NCBI GenBank assembly: GCA_034698045.1
Contig: JAQGAU010000503.1
Coordinates: 1-26,999, forward strand
DNA: 26,999 nt
Source: Paramacrobiotus richtersi
Lineage: Eukaryota > Tardigrada > Eutardigrada > Parachela > Macrobiotidae
Reading direction: 5' to 3'
The position numbers were made by a program, and so were the translations under genes. Below the pieces are notes generated by a model. It saw nothing but the letters and a program-made list of their open reading frames with translations, made no database searches and had not been told where the DNA came from. Positions 1 to 9,686 of this stretch are shown one piece after another; the stretch's first letter is position 1, and every line of letters begins with the position of its first letter.

Positions 1-1550
1 CCGCGCCTCCAGTGCTTTTGCATAGGTGCAATATCCCGTGATCCGTAAAAAATGTGACATAAGCTGCTATACTTGTCGAAGAAGTATTGTTACTCTTCTA
101 AACTTCACATGTGTTTATTGGCCAGCTACATAAAAGAAATTGCGAATGCTGCACTTGAATTCATTTTTGCGGAAACCTGGCATGATTAGAAAAATGATTA
201 CCTTTGGCCGGATTGGTGTTAAGAAGCGACAAAATCTTGCAGACAATACGGATAACGAACAGAAAGATTTGGAACCCTGAAAGTGAATCTAGGCTGTAAC
301 CTACACATAAAGTGTGCTGCCTTTTCTGTTGACTCCCTTACATCGCAAAAAATATAAAAACGCAAAGTCGTGCTTTCACACCATTTAGGCTGCAGTCTAT
401 ATACCGAGTTTTTATACAACAGCTAAGAATTATTTTCTCAACAAAGATGGTTTTTTAGGTGGAGATAATTGACCGAAACAAATTAAAAAAATAATAGACA
501 CGTTTGTACATACTGAGGGGGACACAAAAAACTGCATGTTTTTCCGGCGTATAACTGCGTATAGATGTCCACCATGGCAGAACTGCCAAAAAGCCTACCT
601 ACTCAGCAAATTCAGTTCACACAAAACTGCACAGTCGGCGCAAAACAAACTGTTGTGGACTTTGCCGAAAAAGGAAAAAAATTATATCGAAATGCTGCTT
701 CGCCAAAAAACCAATACAGATATATGAACAATTCTGGGCTAGAACCTACAATGTTCGCGAAAAATAGAGGAACATCCTTTACATCGGCCTTGCATATGAT
801 ATAGGTTCTAGCCTAGAATTGGTCATAGATCTATAACCTGTTTTTGGCGTCCGGCAAACTGGATGAGCCAGCATTTAAAAGGCAAAGCCAAGAGTTCACA
901 AAGTTTCGACCGCTAGAGAATAAAACAAATAACCACGTTCCTGCAGAAAGTCAGATTTGCGGCGTTCTTGTATTTAGATAGCTGCGTAACGCGTCCGGCC
1001 ATTTGGGCATTAGTTGGAAATATGAATCGGCAACTGTATCTGAACATTTTGCATACCATACCAGCGCTCTTCTGTAACGGACAGGGACCAAAGTTGTATT
1101 GTAAGGTCTCTTTCCGTCGACCGCGGAAATTTCTGGAGGTTCACTCCTGGAGGGACTTCGATATTAATTTACGCAACGAAAGCACGCCCAAAGAATACGT
1201 GAACAATAGTCGGTCTCCAGTGGTGCGCGTTTTAGTAGAAAACCAAGGACTGAGGACAAATTCGCCAAAGGAAGTATTAACAAAGCAAATATTGTCGCTA
1301 CCAGTTGACCATCGCACATGGTGCGCCGTACTGTACAGGCATGCATCTCAATCTCAAACCTAACGTCTCAAACTCGTGTCTCAAACTCAATGTTAGGCAT
1401 ATGGCCGCATAAAAATTCAAAATCGAAATTAATGCGGACCTCCTCCCGTAAGGCGGGCAGCGCTGCCAGCGCATAACGCTGACAACCGCTTCTTGGGTCG
1501 CTCACTCAGCCTCACTGAACATACAGTAATTAAAATTTTAATTGCGTTTT
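1..1550. other. Non-coding left flank, no supportable gene
   Basis: I see no gene here that I can defend. The longest open frame (about 968-1363, plus strand) opens on TTG, has its first ATG only at 1022, and matches nothing I recognise. A shorter frame at 565-804 overlaps an inverted repeat. Other content is an inverted repeat at 701-849, a TCTCAAACT-rich stretch at about 1346-1397, and a 12-bp palindrome (GGCAGCGCTGCC) at 1456-1467. From about 1430 on, the sequence is loosely similar to the upstream regions of the two downstream paralogues, so the A/B/C repeat unit probably begins there. Confidence 0.5.
701..849. repeat. Inverted repeat, 48-bp arms (possible small MITE)
   Basis: The arms at 701-748 and 802-849 are inverted copies matching at about 39 of 48 positions by eye, with a 53-bp spacer. 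The outermost 9 bp (CGCCAAAAA / TTTTTGGCG) and the inner 12 bp match perfectly. This is the layout of a small foldback or MITE-like element. I could not identify a target-site duplication, so the class is unknown. Confidence 0.55.
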
Positions 1551-1553
1551 CAC

Positions 1554-1638
1554 TGACGTAAATGCCGTCTCGGTGTGGTTTGCACCATACTTTTTAACTT
1601 TTATCTTTAGACTTTATTCATTTACTGAGTGATTTCAG
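1554..1638 (+). promoter_or_regulatory. Conserved upstream block of copy A: CRE-like motif or 5'-UTR intron
   Basis: A TGACGTAA-A-TGCCGTCTC block (1554-1571) lies about 200 bp upstream of the start codon and recurs in front of copies B and C. It can be read as a bZIP/CRE-like site. Alternatively it holds a splice donor (GTAAAT at 1558) paired with a conserved TTTCAG acceptor ending at 1638, which would make an 81-nt 5'-UTR intron. The paired donor and acceptor in all three copies favour the intron reading. Confidence 0.4.
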
Positions 1639-1769
1639 TTCCTTTCGAAATTTACTGAAAAATGCACAGCACTTTCTTGCTTTGCTCATCTTGCGAAATC
1701 TGTAACACTGAAGCCTGATTGTGCAAGTCGTGAAAGAGTTTCAGGTCAAAGTGTCTTCCTTTAACGGCA

Positions 1770-4578
1770 ATGAGACCGCAAGTGCGAGCACGAACACGCA
1801 GTATCGATGGCGCTTCGCCTTCTGCGCCCCCTCAAGTCGCGAAACGTGACCATCCCTCTGCCAGTACGCGAAGTTATGGTTCAGTGCTGGCATCTCCCAT
1901 TAGCTACAAAGAGCTGATCAAAGGACTGGGTCTAGAGTTCGAAGCCAAGCCTTCCAGCTGGCGCAATGCTGTCGATTACTCGACGGAGACTGTGGTCTTT
2001 TTCCAGCTGGATCTCGGGGGCGATATGCCTCGCATCAGCAAAAGCATCGTCATTCGCCCTGAGCCCTACGTCGAAAGGGATGTGGAGATGCTGTGCTTGG
2101 TCCCGTCTGTGTTTACCGAAGATTCTCTGCTGCCGATGCACTCGTCGTATGTCAGAAATGCTATGGGACGAACGTATCTGCAGGACGGTACAGATCTCAT
2201 GAAACTGTTGGATTATACTAGTGCACTCACACTCAATGTGGACCTGGAGACAGTTTCTCAAGAGGCGTCGTCACATTCACCACCACGCGCCGTCAAGAAT
2301 GTACGCAGCAGGTAATCCTCAAGTGATATCTCCCAGGGCGGTCGTACTATCGTGGTGCAGTTTGTTGATTTTGTTACTATTTAGGTTTTAATGCAACCTG
2401 AGTGTTTTCGTGTTTAGATGTCCCACACCGTATTATTCGAACGATTCCACACAGATTCTGGACGACGCGGATGATCCAACGGAAACGGAAGTACACAACG
2501 GCCTTCGTCCTAATTCCAGTAAGTTCGCGATTACTTTTTTATACTTGTGGCCTTCCTTGTTTTCTTTTGGTCGGTTAATTGGAACCACTAGTTACCAGTT
2601 CTTGAGTGTGCTGAGCAGGTTGCAGTCTTGATATTTCGGCAGATGATGTTATTCCGGATGGAACACTTACCTCCGATGACCAGTGGAGTGTCAAATCAGT
2701 GGAAATTTTTGGGATGCTTCCAAAGCGACAGTCGACACCTACACCAACGCACCATGCTGAATCAGATGTTGGTATGTGGTTGGTACATGAATTACCGTAT
2801 TTTCCCAACTAACAAAGAAGCAGCACTAACTGTCAAATTCCGACCTGCTTCACTTGCTTTGCGGTATTTAGAGATAATTTAATCATATAGTTATTATTAA
2901 ATTTATTCAGGGTGATGTAAAAATATAGTTTGACTGCCCTCGAGTTCAGGGCGAGACTGGGGAAAAAGGAACAGTAAGGAAAATGAACTATGTAGCTTCA
3001 TGTGCGTAGACTACTGCATGAGCTTTGCTGCCTTTATTTTACCGTTTCCTTAAAAGTTAATCCTGTATTTTCCACCGTGGTAATATACTAAATTTGCTAA
3101 TCTAACAAGCAGATCCCCCAACGCCTCATACTGACAAAAATCTGAGGATGAGCATAAGCAGTAGTGCTATTTGTACTGATCACAGGGTATCTTTCCAGTG
3201 GGGAAAATTATCAAATAATCGAATTATCAAGTAATCAAATTATCAAATTATCAAGTTATGGACGGTGAATAGTTATGAATTTTTATAGTTTTTAATACGT
3301 GAGTTGGTTTAACATAGCCGTCTACGGGGGATGGGTCAGCAAGATTACGATCTTGAAACGATTCCCATACACCGCTATGCTAAGCAAACTCACGCAAAGA
3401 AAACTCATAACTACTCACCGTTCGTCAAAAAATACCCTGTGGTCAGACAAATAGCACACCCTTTTAGGCTCATTCTCAGATTTTTGTCCATAGGCGTTGG
3501 GGGATCTACTTGTAAGTAGATTCGTGTTCCCGACTGACGGGACAGCCGACTGCTCGAAAATATTTTTCTTTTGTTGTACTCTGATCATGTTGTGTAGTGA
3601 CTCATCCCACGACCGTGCAGTTCGATGTCGCTACACCGCTGGAGGATGTCAGTTGGTTGGCCGGTACGCGCCGGCGCAGTCTCCGTACCCGAGGGAGCGT
3701 GAACCGGGATCATCAACACGCACTGGATGCTAAGGGTTGCAGTTCTGACCAGTTGTTGATCACTCCCGAGAACACAGCTGCACCAGTTCCGAGGAAGCGG
3801 CAGCGCAGCGCCAATTCACCCAGGCCGAACCAGTGTAGTAAAGGAAATAAAAAAAGGGTTAGGCCAAAGTATCGTGTATGGGATCCACGTAAAGGAATGG
3901 CCCCACTGCAGGAGGGTAAGAGTAAGATAGTGAGCTGTGTGGCAGAGCATTGATAATTGTGGTTCGTTACGAACCGTTCGTAAGTGACTTCGATGGTGTT
4001 CTTGTGTATGTGGTTCTAAACCAAACAGACGTGAAGTCCGGTGTACACGGGTTGTCTGCTTCCGAAGAATATTATTATTATTATTATTATTAATACCGTT
4101 TTTTCTTGCAGAAGTAATGGAGTCTCATATTAAGAACGTCGCAGCCAAGGGGTATAAATGTTGGTAATACCCGTGCTGCGGAACATTGCAGTTTGGAGGT
4201 ACAACAGATTCTGTCTATCGGCACATCTATGGTCATGAAAAGCATGTTGGAGGGCAGCCGATTAAGGCATGTAAGCACTATCGTGCGGAGAATCGACGAC
4301 GGTATTTACTGGGTTATCCACCGGCTGGTGGTGGAATTCGCAGCTTTTATCTGGTCAATTCGAAAGATATTGATGTTAACCGACGTGAGCGTCAGCGGGT
4401 ATGTTTTAAACCGGAATCATTCCACTCCATGTACATTGCGAAGGAGGATACGGAAGATGCGACAACGCTGACCGATCGGGTGGAGGCTTTGCTGGCTGAA
4501 GGGCGTCTTAGCGCACAAGCAACGATAGACGAAATTTTGAACTGCTTGGATGCGCAGGATCAGCCTGCGGCTCAATAA
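1770..4578 (+). CDS. Uncharacterised Cys/His-finger family protein, copy A, interrupted by a premature stop
   Basis: The exons are 1770-2311, 2418-2518, 2643-2771, 3598-3915 and 4112-4578. All introns are GT-AG and their phases match copies B and C. The ATG at 1770 aligns with the MxPQV starts of the paralogues. The protein has a conserved N-terminal domain (motifs SYKELIKGLGLEFEAKP, VVFFQLDLG, SKSIVIRPE, GRTYLQDGTDLMKL), a disordered basic middle with GTRRRSLRTRG and PRKRQR clusters that look like nuclear-localisation signals, and a C-terminal Cys/His module. Codon 382 (4165-4167) is TAA where B and C have a Glu codon, just after CW and before the next Cys pair. The predicted product is therefore 381 residues and lacks the finger. 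The frame beyond the stop is intact to 4578, so the loss looks recent; readthrough or a sequence error are alternatives. Intron 3 carries a foldback element. I do not recognise the family, and a nuclear, nucleic-acid-binding role is inference. Confidence 0.78.
3099..3522. mobile_element. Foldback/long-TIR element inside intron 3 of copy A
   Basis: The left arm (3099 to about 3327) and right arm (about 3345-3522) are inverted copies along almost their whole length. This includes 16 perfect bp (AGATCCCCCAACGCCT at 3111-3126 against its reverse complement at 3492-3507) and matching inner blocks such as CACAGGGTAT and GGTGAATAGTTATG. The left arm is longer because of an AATTATCA-type microsatellite at 3206-3259. 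The paralogous intron of copy C runs straight through at GCTAATCT (about 11132) without the element, giving an approximate empty site. There is no coding capacity. Ends are certain only to about 10 bp, and the TSD and superfamily are unresolved. Confidence 0.8.
3206..3259. repeat. AATTATCA short tandem repeat
   Basis: This is an imperfect array of 8-9 bp units of the AATTATCA/AATAATCG type inside the left arm of the foldback element. It has no counterpart in the right arm, so it expanded after the element formed. Confidence 0.75.
4069..4095. repeat. (ATT)n microsatellite next to the exon-5 acceptor
   Basis: An uninterrupted ATT run ends about 16 nt upstream of the AG acceptor (4110-4111) of exon 5 in copy A. 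It lies where the branch point and polypyrimidine tract would be. Copies B and C lack it. Confidence 0.85.
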
Positions 4579-5500
4579 AGTGCAGGGATGTGTCGCTGAT
4601 CATCAGTTGCCAGAACTGTTATCTTAGATTCTTACTATGGTTTGCGGTTTGTTTTTCGTTTTGTTGTTTGCATAAGCGGCATATATAATTCCATATATAC
4701 ACGTGGTTTGTTCTGTCCTGTGCACGATGCGTTTGACAGAGGAAAGGGTTCTTATAAAAACACGATTTGCGAGGAAAACCGTAACAACTGGCGATTTTGA
4801 AAACGCTATTGCGACAGTGCTCGTTCGAAGAAATCTGACGAGTACGTATGTCACGTCTAGGCGTTTTTACTGATTTTGCAGACATCAGGTTCCGTTTACT
4901 CGGGAACAGGAACTTATTATGTTTCGCGATGTCTACATCGCGAAAGATACGGACATGTAGCTACACGATAGTAGTATCAACCTTAACGCGCAGGCAGCAA
5001 AGCGGCCATGTAGATGATAAACGACAAACGAGTTCCGGCTGAGATACCTGATGCCGGCTCGTGCAGGTCGCAGTTAAAAACTGCTACATGGTGCTGCGAA
5101 CAGTAACATCCCAGTCACGTGGCAAATTTTGCCGAGATGTTGCTCATTACTTTACGGGAAAGGACTTTCGATCTTGTTATTACATACTCCTATCACAGCG
5201 GAGTCGTGCGTACGTCGTACAGCTGCGTACCGTATTGTAGAATTCGTAATGCGTACGGCCCTTTCGACAACGTACGCACTTTAAGTATTTTACTAATTAA
5301 TTATGGTGGGTGAATTTAAATTGGGTATCAACTGATCAGTGAGAAAGTGTCTGTAACGTGAAAGTACCCAAAGGCTGAAGCCGAAGGATTCACAAGGCAA
5401 AAATAGAAAACTGAGTTTATATTAAGTTACGTAGTGAGCGGCCCGGTAACCGCCCTTGGATCCGCCCAGTAAACAATCGCAAGTTGACAAACAACGCTTT
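4579..5500. other. Intergenic, 3' flank of copy A and 5' flank of copy B
   Basis: No gene is seen. An AATAAA overlaps the stop codon of copy A (4574-4579) and is a possible poly(A) signal. The stretch about 4660-5050 is clearly homologous to the flanks after copies B and C. From about 5200 there is a run of CGTACG-type palindromes (CGTACGTCGTAC) whose diverged match lies at about 9210-9290. The block before copy B is shared with that before copy C. Confidence 0.7.
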
Positions 5501-5566
5501 TATTGACGTAAGTGCCGTCTCCATGAGTTTGGAGTTGCAGCACTCTGCACCGTCGAGCCATTTCAG
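5436..5566 (+). promoter_or_regulatory. Conserved upstream region of copy B
   Basis: Two blocks are shared with copy C: GAGCGGC followed by CGGTAACCGCCCTT (5436-5457), and TTGACGTAAGTGCCGTCTCC near 5503-5522. The second holds a perfect donor GTAAGT (5508-5513). A conserved TTTCAG ends at 5566, so a 59-nt 5'-UTR intron is possible. Otherwise TGACGTAA is a bZIP-like site. No TATA box is apparent. Confidence 0.4.
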
Positions 5567-5635
5567 TCCCTTTTGAAAATTGAAATCTCGTACAGTTTTA
5601 AAATTAAGTTCGTGCCTCTTCTCGTGCTAACAACA

Positions 5636-8247
5636 ATGAACCCGCAAGTGAAATCACGAGCACAAAGTACTGATGGCGCTTCGCCTTCTGTGACATCACC
5701 CATATCCTACAAAGAGCTGATCAAGGGACTGGGTCTAGAGTTCGAAGCCAAACCTTCAAGCTGGCGCAAAGCTGTCGATTACTCAACGGAGACTGTGGTC
5801 TTTTTCCAGCTGGATCTCGGGAGCGATATGCCTCGCATCAGCAAAAGCATCGTCATTCGCCCTGAGCTCTACGTCGAAAGGAATGTGGAGATGTTATGCT
5901 TGGTGCCATCTGTGTTTACTGGAGATTCTCTGCTGTCGAATCATTCGTCGCATGTCAGAAAAGCGATAGGACGAACGTACTTGCTGGACGGTACAGATCT
6001 AATGAAACTCTCGGATTATATTGGTACCCTGGATGTGGACGAAGAGACAGCTTCTGAGTCTGAAGAGGAACCATGTGCCATCAAGAATGTACGCAGCAGG
6101 TAATTTTCGAAATACGTGTTTTGGGGGGTTCGTTCCGCTATCAATCGTAAAGTACATTGCCGCATCCCTCTCAGGGCGGTCGTATTATTGTAGTGCGTTT
6201 CTTGATCTGTGAATTGAGTACCTTGGTCTGTGTTGCAGATCTGCTGACTGAAAACTTGTTTGTTGCTGTTTCTTAGATCTCCCACACCGTATCCTACGAG
6301 CCCCTCCAGACAGATTTCCGACATGCGCAGTGGAAGCGAAATCTCAGCAGTAACTTTGAATGACGCCGATGATCTATCCGAAACGGGAAAACACAACGGC
6401 CTTCCTCCTGCTTCCGGTAAACTTGGGACCATTTTCTCTGGTTCATGTCTTAGATTGTTTTCCGTCGTTTCACTGGAACTATTAGAGTGTTGACTAGAGA
6501 AACGGTCCTGATTATTGTAGATAATGTTATTCTGGATGAAACGGTTTCCGCAGATGACCAGGGGAGTGTACAATCCGAGGAAATTTGCGAGAGACCACGG
6601 AAGCGTAAAACGACAGCTGTATCAACTGGCCATGCTGAATCAGATGCTGGTAAGTGATCTAAGAGGGATAAGCTCGTTTAGCGTGTCCTTGTGGCCCTTT
6701 TCTAATCTTGTACTTAAACTTGTACTTAATATGTTTACCTATGACGTTAACTGTACCAATTGATGGTACGGCCAGGAATATCTCGTTCGGATTGTATTAC
6801 AGTAGGGAAGCATCCCCGAGGACAGACACTGCAGGCCGATGACGCTACATCCCGGAATGAGGTTACTTCGGTATCCGGTACGCGTCGGCGAGGTCTGCGT
6901 ACGCGAGGGATTGTGCAACGTGCATCAGCTGCAGCAGCTTCCGGTTCCAGCCAGCCGTTTAGCCGTTTCAAGGATACATTTGCGCCAGTTCCCCGGAAGT
7001 GGCAGCACAGCGCGAATCCACCCGCACCTAACAAACGTGGTCGTCTGCGTAAAAGGGGCTCGGAGAACTATCGAGTATGGCATCCGAAACAAGGGATGGA
7101 AGTGCTGCAGCAGGGTAAGGCTAACAAGGGAATTTCACCAAGCGGGACATTAACATAGGTTTGTAGATCAAAGTCAGTGGGTAGTTGTGTTGTCCACGCT
7201 GCCGAAATGTCTTGGGAATTGCGGAATGTTCCTATGCGGCGTCAGTAGCTTCCGCCCTTGGCAGTAGTCATAGTTACATGATCCAGTGCAAGTATTGTCC
7301 TGTCTATCGAATCATGCTGTCCACCGCTTATTGAAGCTGAAGTACTCGTATCGGAAAATTGCGGTTAAGACTGTAAGGGTGGCTTTTTTCCAATGAAGCG
7401 ACAAGAGGTTTCGGCACGCTTTGAGAATGGATTTTGGTATAATAATAAACCCATATTAATAGCATTGCGCACTAGCCTCGTGGTACTACATCTGACTCTA
7501 AAATCGTTTCGTGTGGGTTCGATTTCCACTGTGAGTACTTTTATCTAATTTCCTATTTCAAAAATTTACCCAAAAATTTAACAAATCCGAATAATTTCCA
7601 TTAGCCAGTGACGCCTCTTCTAAAGAGCTTGGCTACGTAATAATAACAATAAAAATGCTTTAAAAACGTTACTCCTGTACGAGGAAACAGTGTGGGCTGG
7701 GTTTCAGTGTCCCGTTCGGCGAAGGTTCCGTTCCCTTGTAGGGTGGTTTATATTGACTGAGCAACCGCGTTTCTTTGTAGAAGATATGCAGATTCACATT
7801 CGCAACGTCGCAGCAAAGGGGTACAAATGCTGGGAGTACCCATGCTGCGGATCACTACAGTTTGGGGGTTCCACAAACACTGTCTATCGGCACATTTATG
7901 GACAGGAGAAGCACTGTCGTGCGACGTCCTTAAACGCCTGCAAACATTATCGACAGACGAATCGACAACGCTATCTACTGGGTTATCCACCGGCCGGTGA
8001 AATTCGCACGTTTTATCTCATGAATTCGCAGGATATCGATGTTAGTGCACGTCGTCAGGAGCAGGTGTATAAAGCGGATACATTACGTTCCATGTGTATT
8101 GCCAAGGAGGATAGGAATGATGCGACAACTCTTACTGATCGGGTGGAGGCACTGCAGGCTGATGGACGGCTTAGCGCACAAGCCACGATAGACGAGATTT
8201 TGAACTGCTTGGATGCGCAGGATCGGCTTGCGGCTCAAATAAGGTGA
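5636..8247 (+). CDS. Uncharacterised Cys/His-finger family protein, copy B (intact)
   Basis: The exons are 5636-6099, 6277-6416, 6521-6649, 6803-7114 and 7781-8247, joining in frame to 503 residues. All junctions are GT-AG with phases 2,1,1,1. The start was chosen at MNPQV, which aligns with the other copies; the frame is open further upstream but that part is not conserved. The N-terminal domain (about residues 20-140) carries SYKELIKGLGLEFEAKP and VVFFQLDLG. Exon 4 supplies arginine-rich GTRRRGLRTRG and ends in YRVWHPKQGMEVLQQ. Exon 5 gives CWEYPCCG with His at about 386 and 393, a later CKH, and a helical C-terminus (TLTDRVEALQADGRLSAQ). The spacing resembles a variant C2H2 or BED-type finger but fits neither consensus well. 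Compared with A and C it lacks about 20 residues before the N-terminal domain and has a longer exon 2. Function is unknown. Confidence 0.85.
7466..7540 (+). repeat. tRNA-like Pol III promoter boxes, probable degenerate tRNA or SINE head
   Basis: An A-box-like TAGCCTCGTGGT (7473-7484) and a B-box-like GGTTCGATTTC (7516-7526) are spaced as in a tRNA. A T-stem (GTGGG/TCCAC) can form. The D-stem, anticodon stem and acceptor stem do not pair, so this is not a functional tRNA. It lies in the roughly 470 nt of intron 4 that copy A lacks, as expected for an inserted tRNA-derived SINE. Confidence 0.4.
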
Positions 8248-9500
8248 AGGGAGGTGCTGTTGATCGGCAGATTTTAGAACTGACATGATGACATGTACTA
8301 CTGTTTGCGCATGTTGTTTTCTGTTTTTCGTGTCATAATTTTGTGGTTTGCATAAGCGGTCACATGATTCCCAATCATATTGTTTAGGAAAAGATTCTTA
8401 TAATAACGGCAGCTTTCTGGGGATAACAGTAACAATTGGCGATTACTTAAAACACTGTTGCGACAGTCCTCGTTCGACGAAGTCTGATGAGTACTCATGT
8501 CACGGTTAGGCCTGTTTGCTGGTTATGCAGACAGCAAGTTCCATTCACTCGGTAACAGGAACATAAGGAGCAGTTCTGCAGGTCCGCAAAACCTGTTGTA
8601 GCTTTACGATAGCAACTGTAATGCGCAGGTGCCGTGTACATGACCAGTCTTCTTTCAAATCACACGAAACGACATGCGAGTTCCGTCCGAGATTTCAGAT
8701 GCCGACTCGGAATTACACTGTCACATGAATCCTATGAAGGTGTCGCGAAGAATAACATCTTAGTCACGTGGCAATCGCTTAACCTTCTCGTTCGTGTGGG
8801 CGGTGTGGCTCCCATTCACGCGGCTCCCATTCACCCAGTCACTTAACCAGCAGCTTCGGACTATTCCTTAACTCCGGTATTACTGTACTCAGCATAATGG
8901 CAGCATTTCACATCTTGCCTGCGTACTGTAAATAAGGCTATTCGCCACTAACAGGTTAGGGATGTAATCGGTCAACCGTTTTCAGAAAAAGGTCTTACAA
9001 CGAATATAGAGAAAACGGTATTGTCTTTACTGCTAATTAGAAAATCTATTCCCGGCTATCAATGCCTTTCTAAATGTGTCGCGGCTTGTCGCTGGCTTTC
9101 TTACGTCAGTTACGTACCCGCCGATATAATCGCTCTTTTGTGTTGATTAAGTAGACTTGTGTTAAGCACCAGGGTGACCTTGTATTTACATATTCCTATC
9201 AAAGCGGAGCACGCGCCGTTCGTAGTGCGCATGCCGTACGGCAGCGTACCATATTGAAGAATTCGTATGTTTAATGCGTAGTTTCGTACGGCCTATTGGA
9301 CAGCGCACACAGTTTTACTAATTATAAGGGTGGATAAATTTAAATTGAATATCAGATTATCTATAAGAAAGTTTCTTTCTGAAATGTAAAAGTACCGGAA
9401 CTTCCGGTACTCAGCCGTACAGTAACCGTAAAGAAATTTTATACGGAATTACACCTCTAACCGGAAGGATCCACAACGCAAAAATTAAAAAAATGTGTTT
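8248..9500. other. Intergenic, 3' flank of copy B
   Basis: No gene is seen. The stretch about 8345-8760 matches the flanks of A and C. A 15-bp-period duplication (GGCTCCCATTCAC twice) lies at 8807-8834. The part at about 8740-9170 is homologous both to the region after copy C (12960-13200) and to the region before GPCR-2 (17810-18140), which links the two gene arrays. Confidence 0.7.
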
Positions 9501-9505
9501 TTGGT

Positions 9506-9626
9506 GAGCGGCCGGTAACCGCCCTTAGAGCCGCTCGAACTGACGCTTGCTTGTAATAACGTAAGTGCCGTCTCCATGAGTTTGGACTTGGATGAGAATT
9601 CGTTGCACCATCGAGCCAGTTTTCAG
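9506..9626 (+). promoter_or_regulatory. Conserved upstream region of copy C with inverted repeat
   Basis: GAGCGGC (9506-9512) and GCCGCTC (9530-9536) form a perfect 7-bp inverted repeat around CGGTAACCGCCC, a sequence shared with copy B. Downstream, TAACGTAAGTGCCGTCTC (9557-9574) repeats the block seen before A and B. GTAAGT at 9561 and TTTCAG ending at 9626 would bound a 66-nt 5'-UTR intron. Confidence 0.4.
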
Positions 9627-9686
9627 TTTCGTTCGAAAATTGAAATCTCGTTAAAATAGTTTGTGCCTTTTCTCGTGTTAACGACA

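Larger units (their letters stand above)
1430..5400. repeat. Tandem segmental repeat, unit A (approximate limits)
   Basis: This is the first of three tandem units of about 4 kb. Each holds one copy of the same five-exon gene plus homologous 5' and 3' flanks. Flank similarity is visible in the 3' region (GCATAAGCGGCA near 4670, TTGCGACAGT near 4811) and in the 5' region (TGACGTAA followed by TGCCGTCTC at 1554). Limits are approximate because the flanks are diverged. Confidence 0.75.
5400..9470. repeat. Tandem segmental repeat, unit B (approximate limits)
   Basis: This is the second unit of the A/B/C tandem array, with a homologous gene, introns and flanks. It differs from A by a short intron 3 (153 nt against 826 nt) and a long intron 4 (666 nt against 196 nt), both explained by insertions in one copy only. 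The 5' limit is placed at the block GGATTCACAAGGCAAAAAT (about 5386), which recurs before copy C. Confidence 0.75.

Noticed and set aside
968-1363. 131-codon plus-strand open frame in the left flank
   Set aside because: It opens on TTG (first ATG at 1022), has no recognisable domain, no paralogue and no splice context, so it cannot be told from a chance frame.
7604-7612. CAGTGACG in intron 4 of copy B as a second hAT MITE end
   Set aside because: Only 8 bases match the TIR, and no opposite TIR or 8-bp TSD is found nearby.
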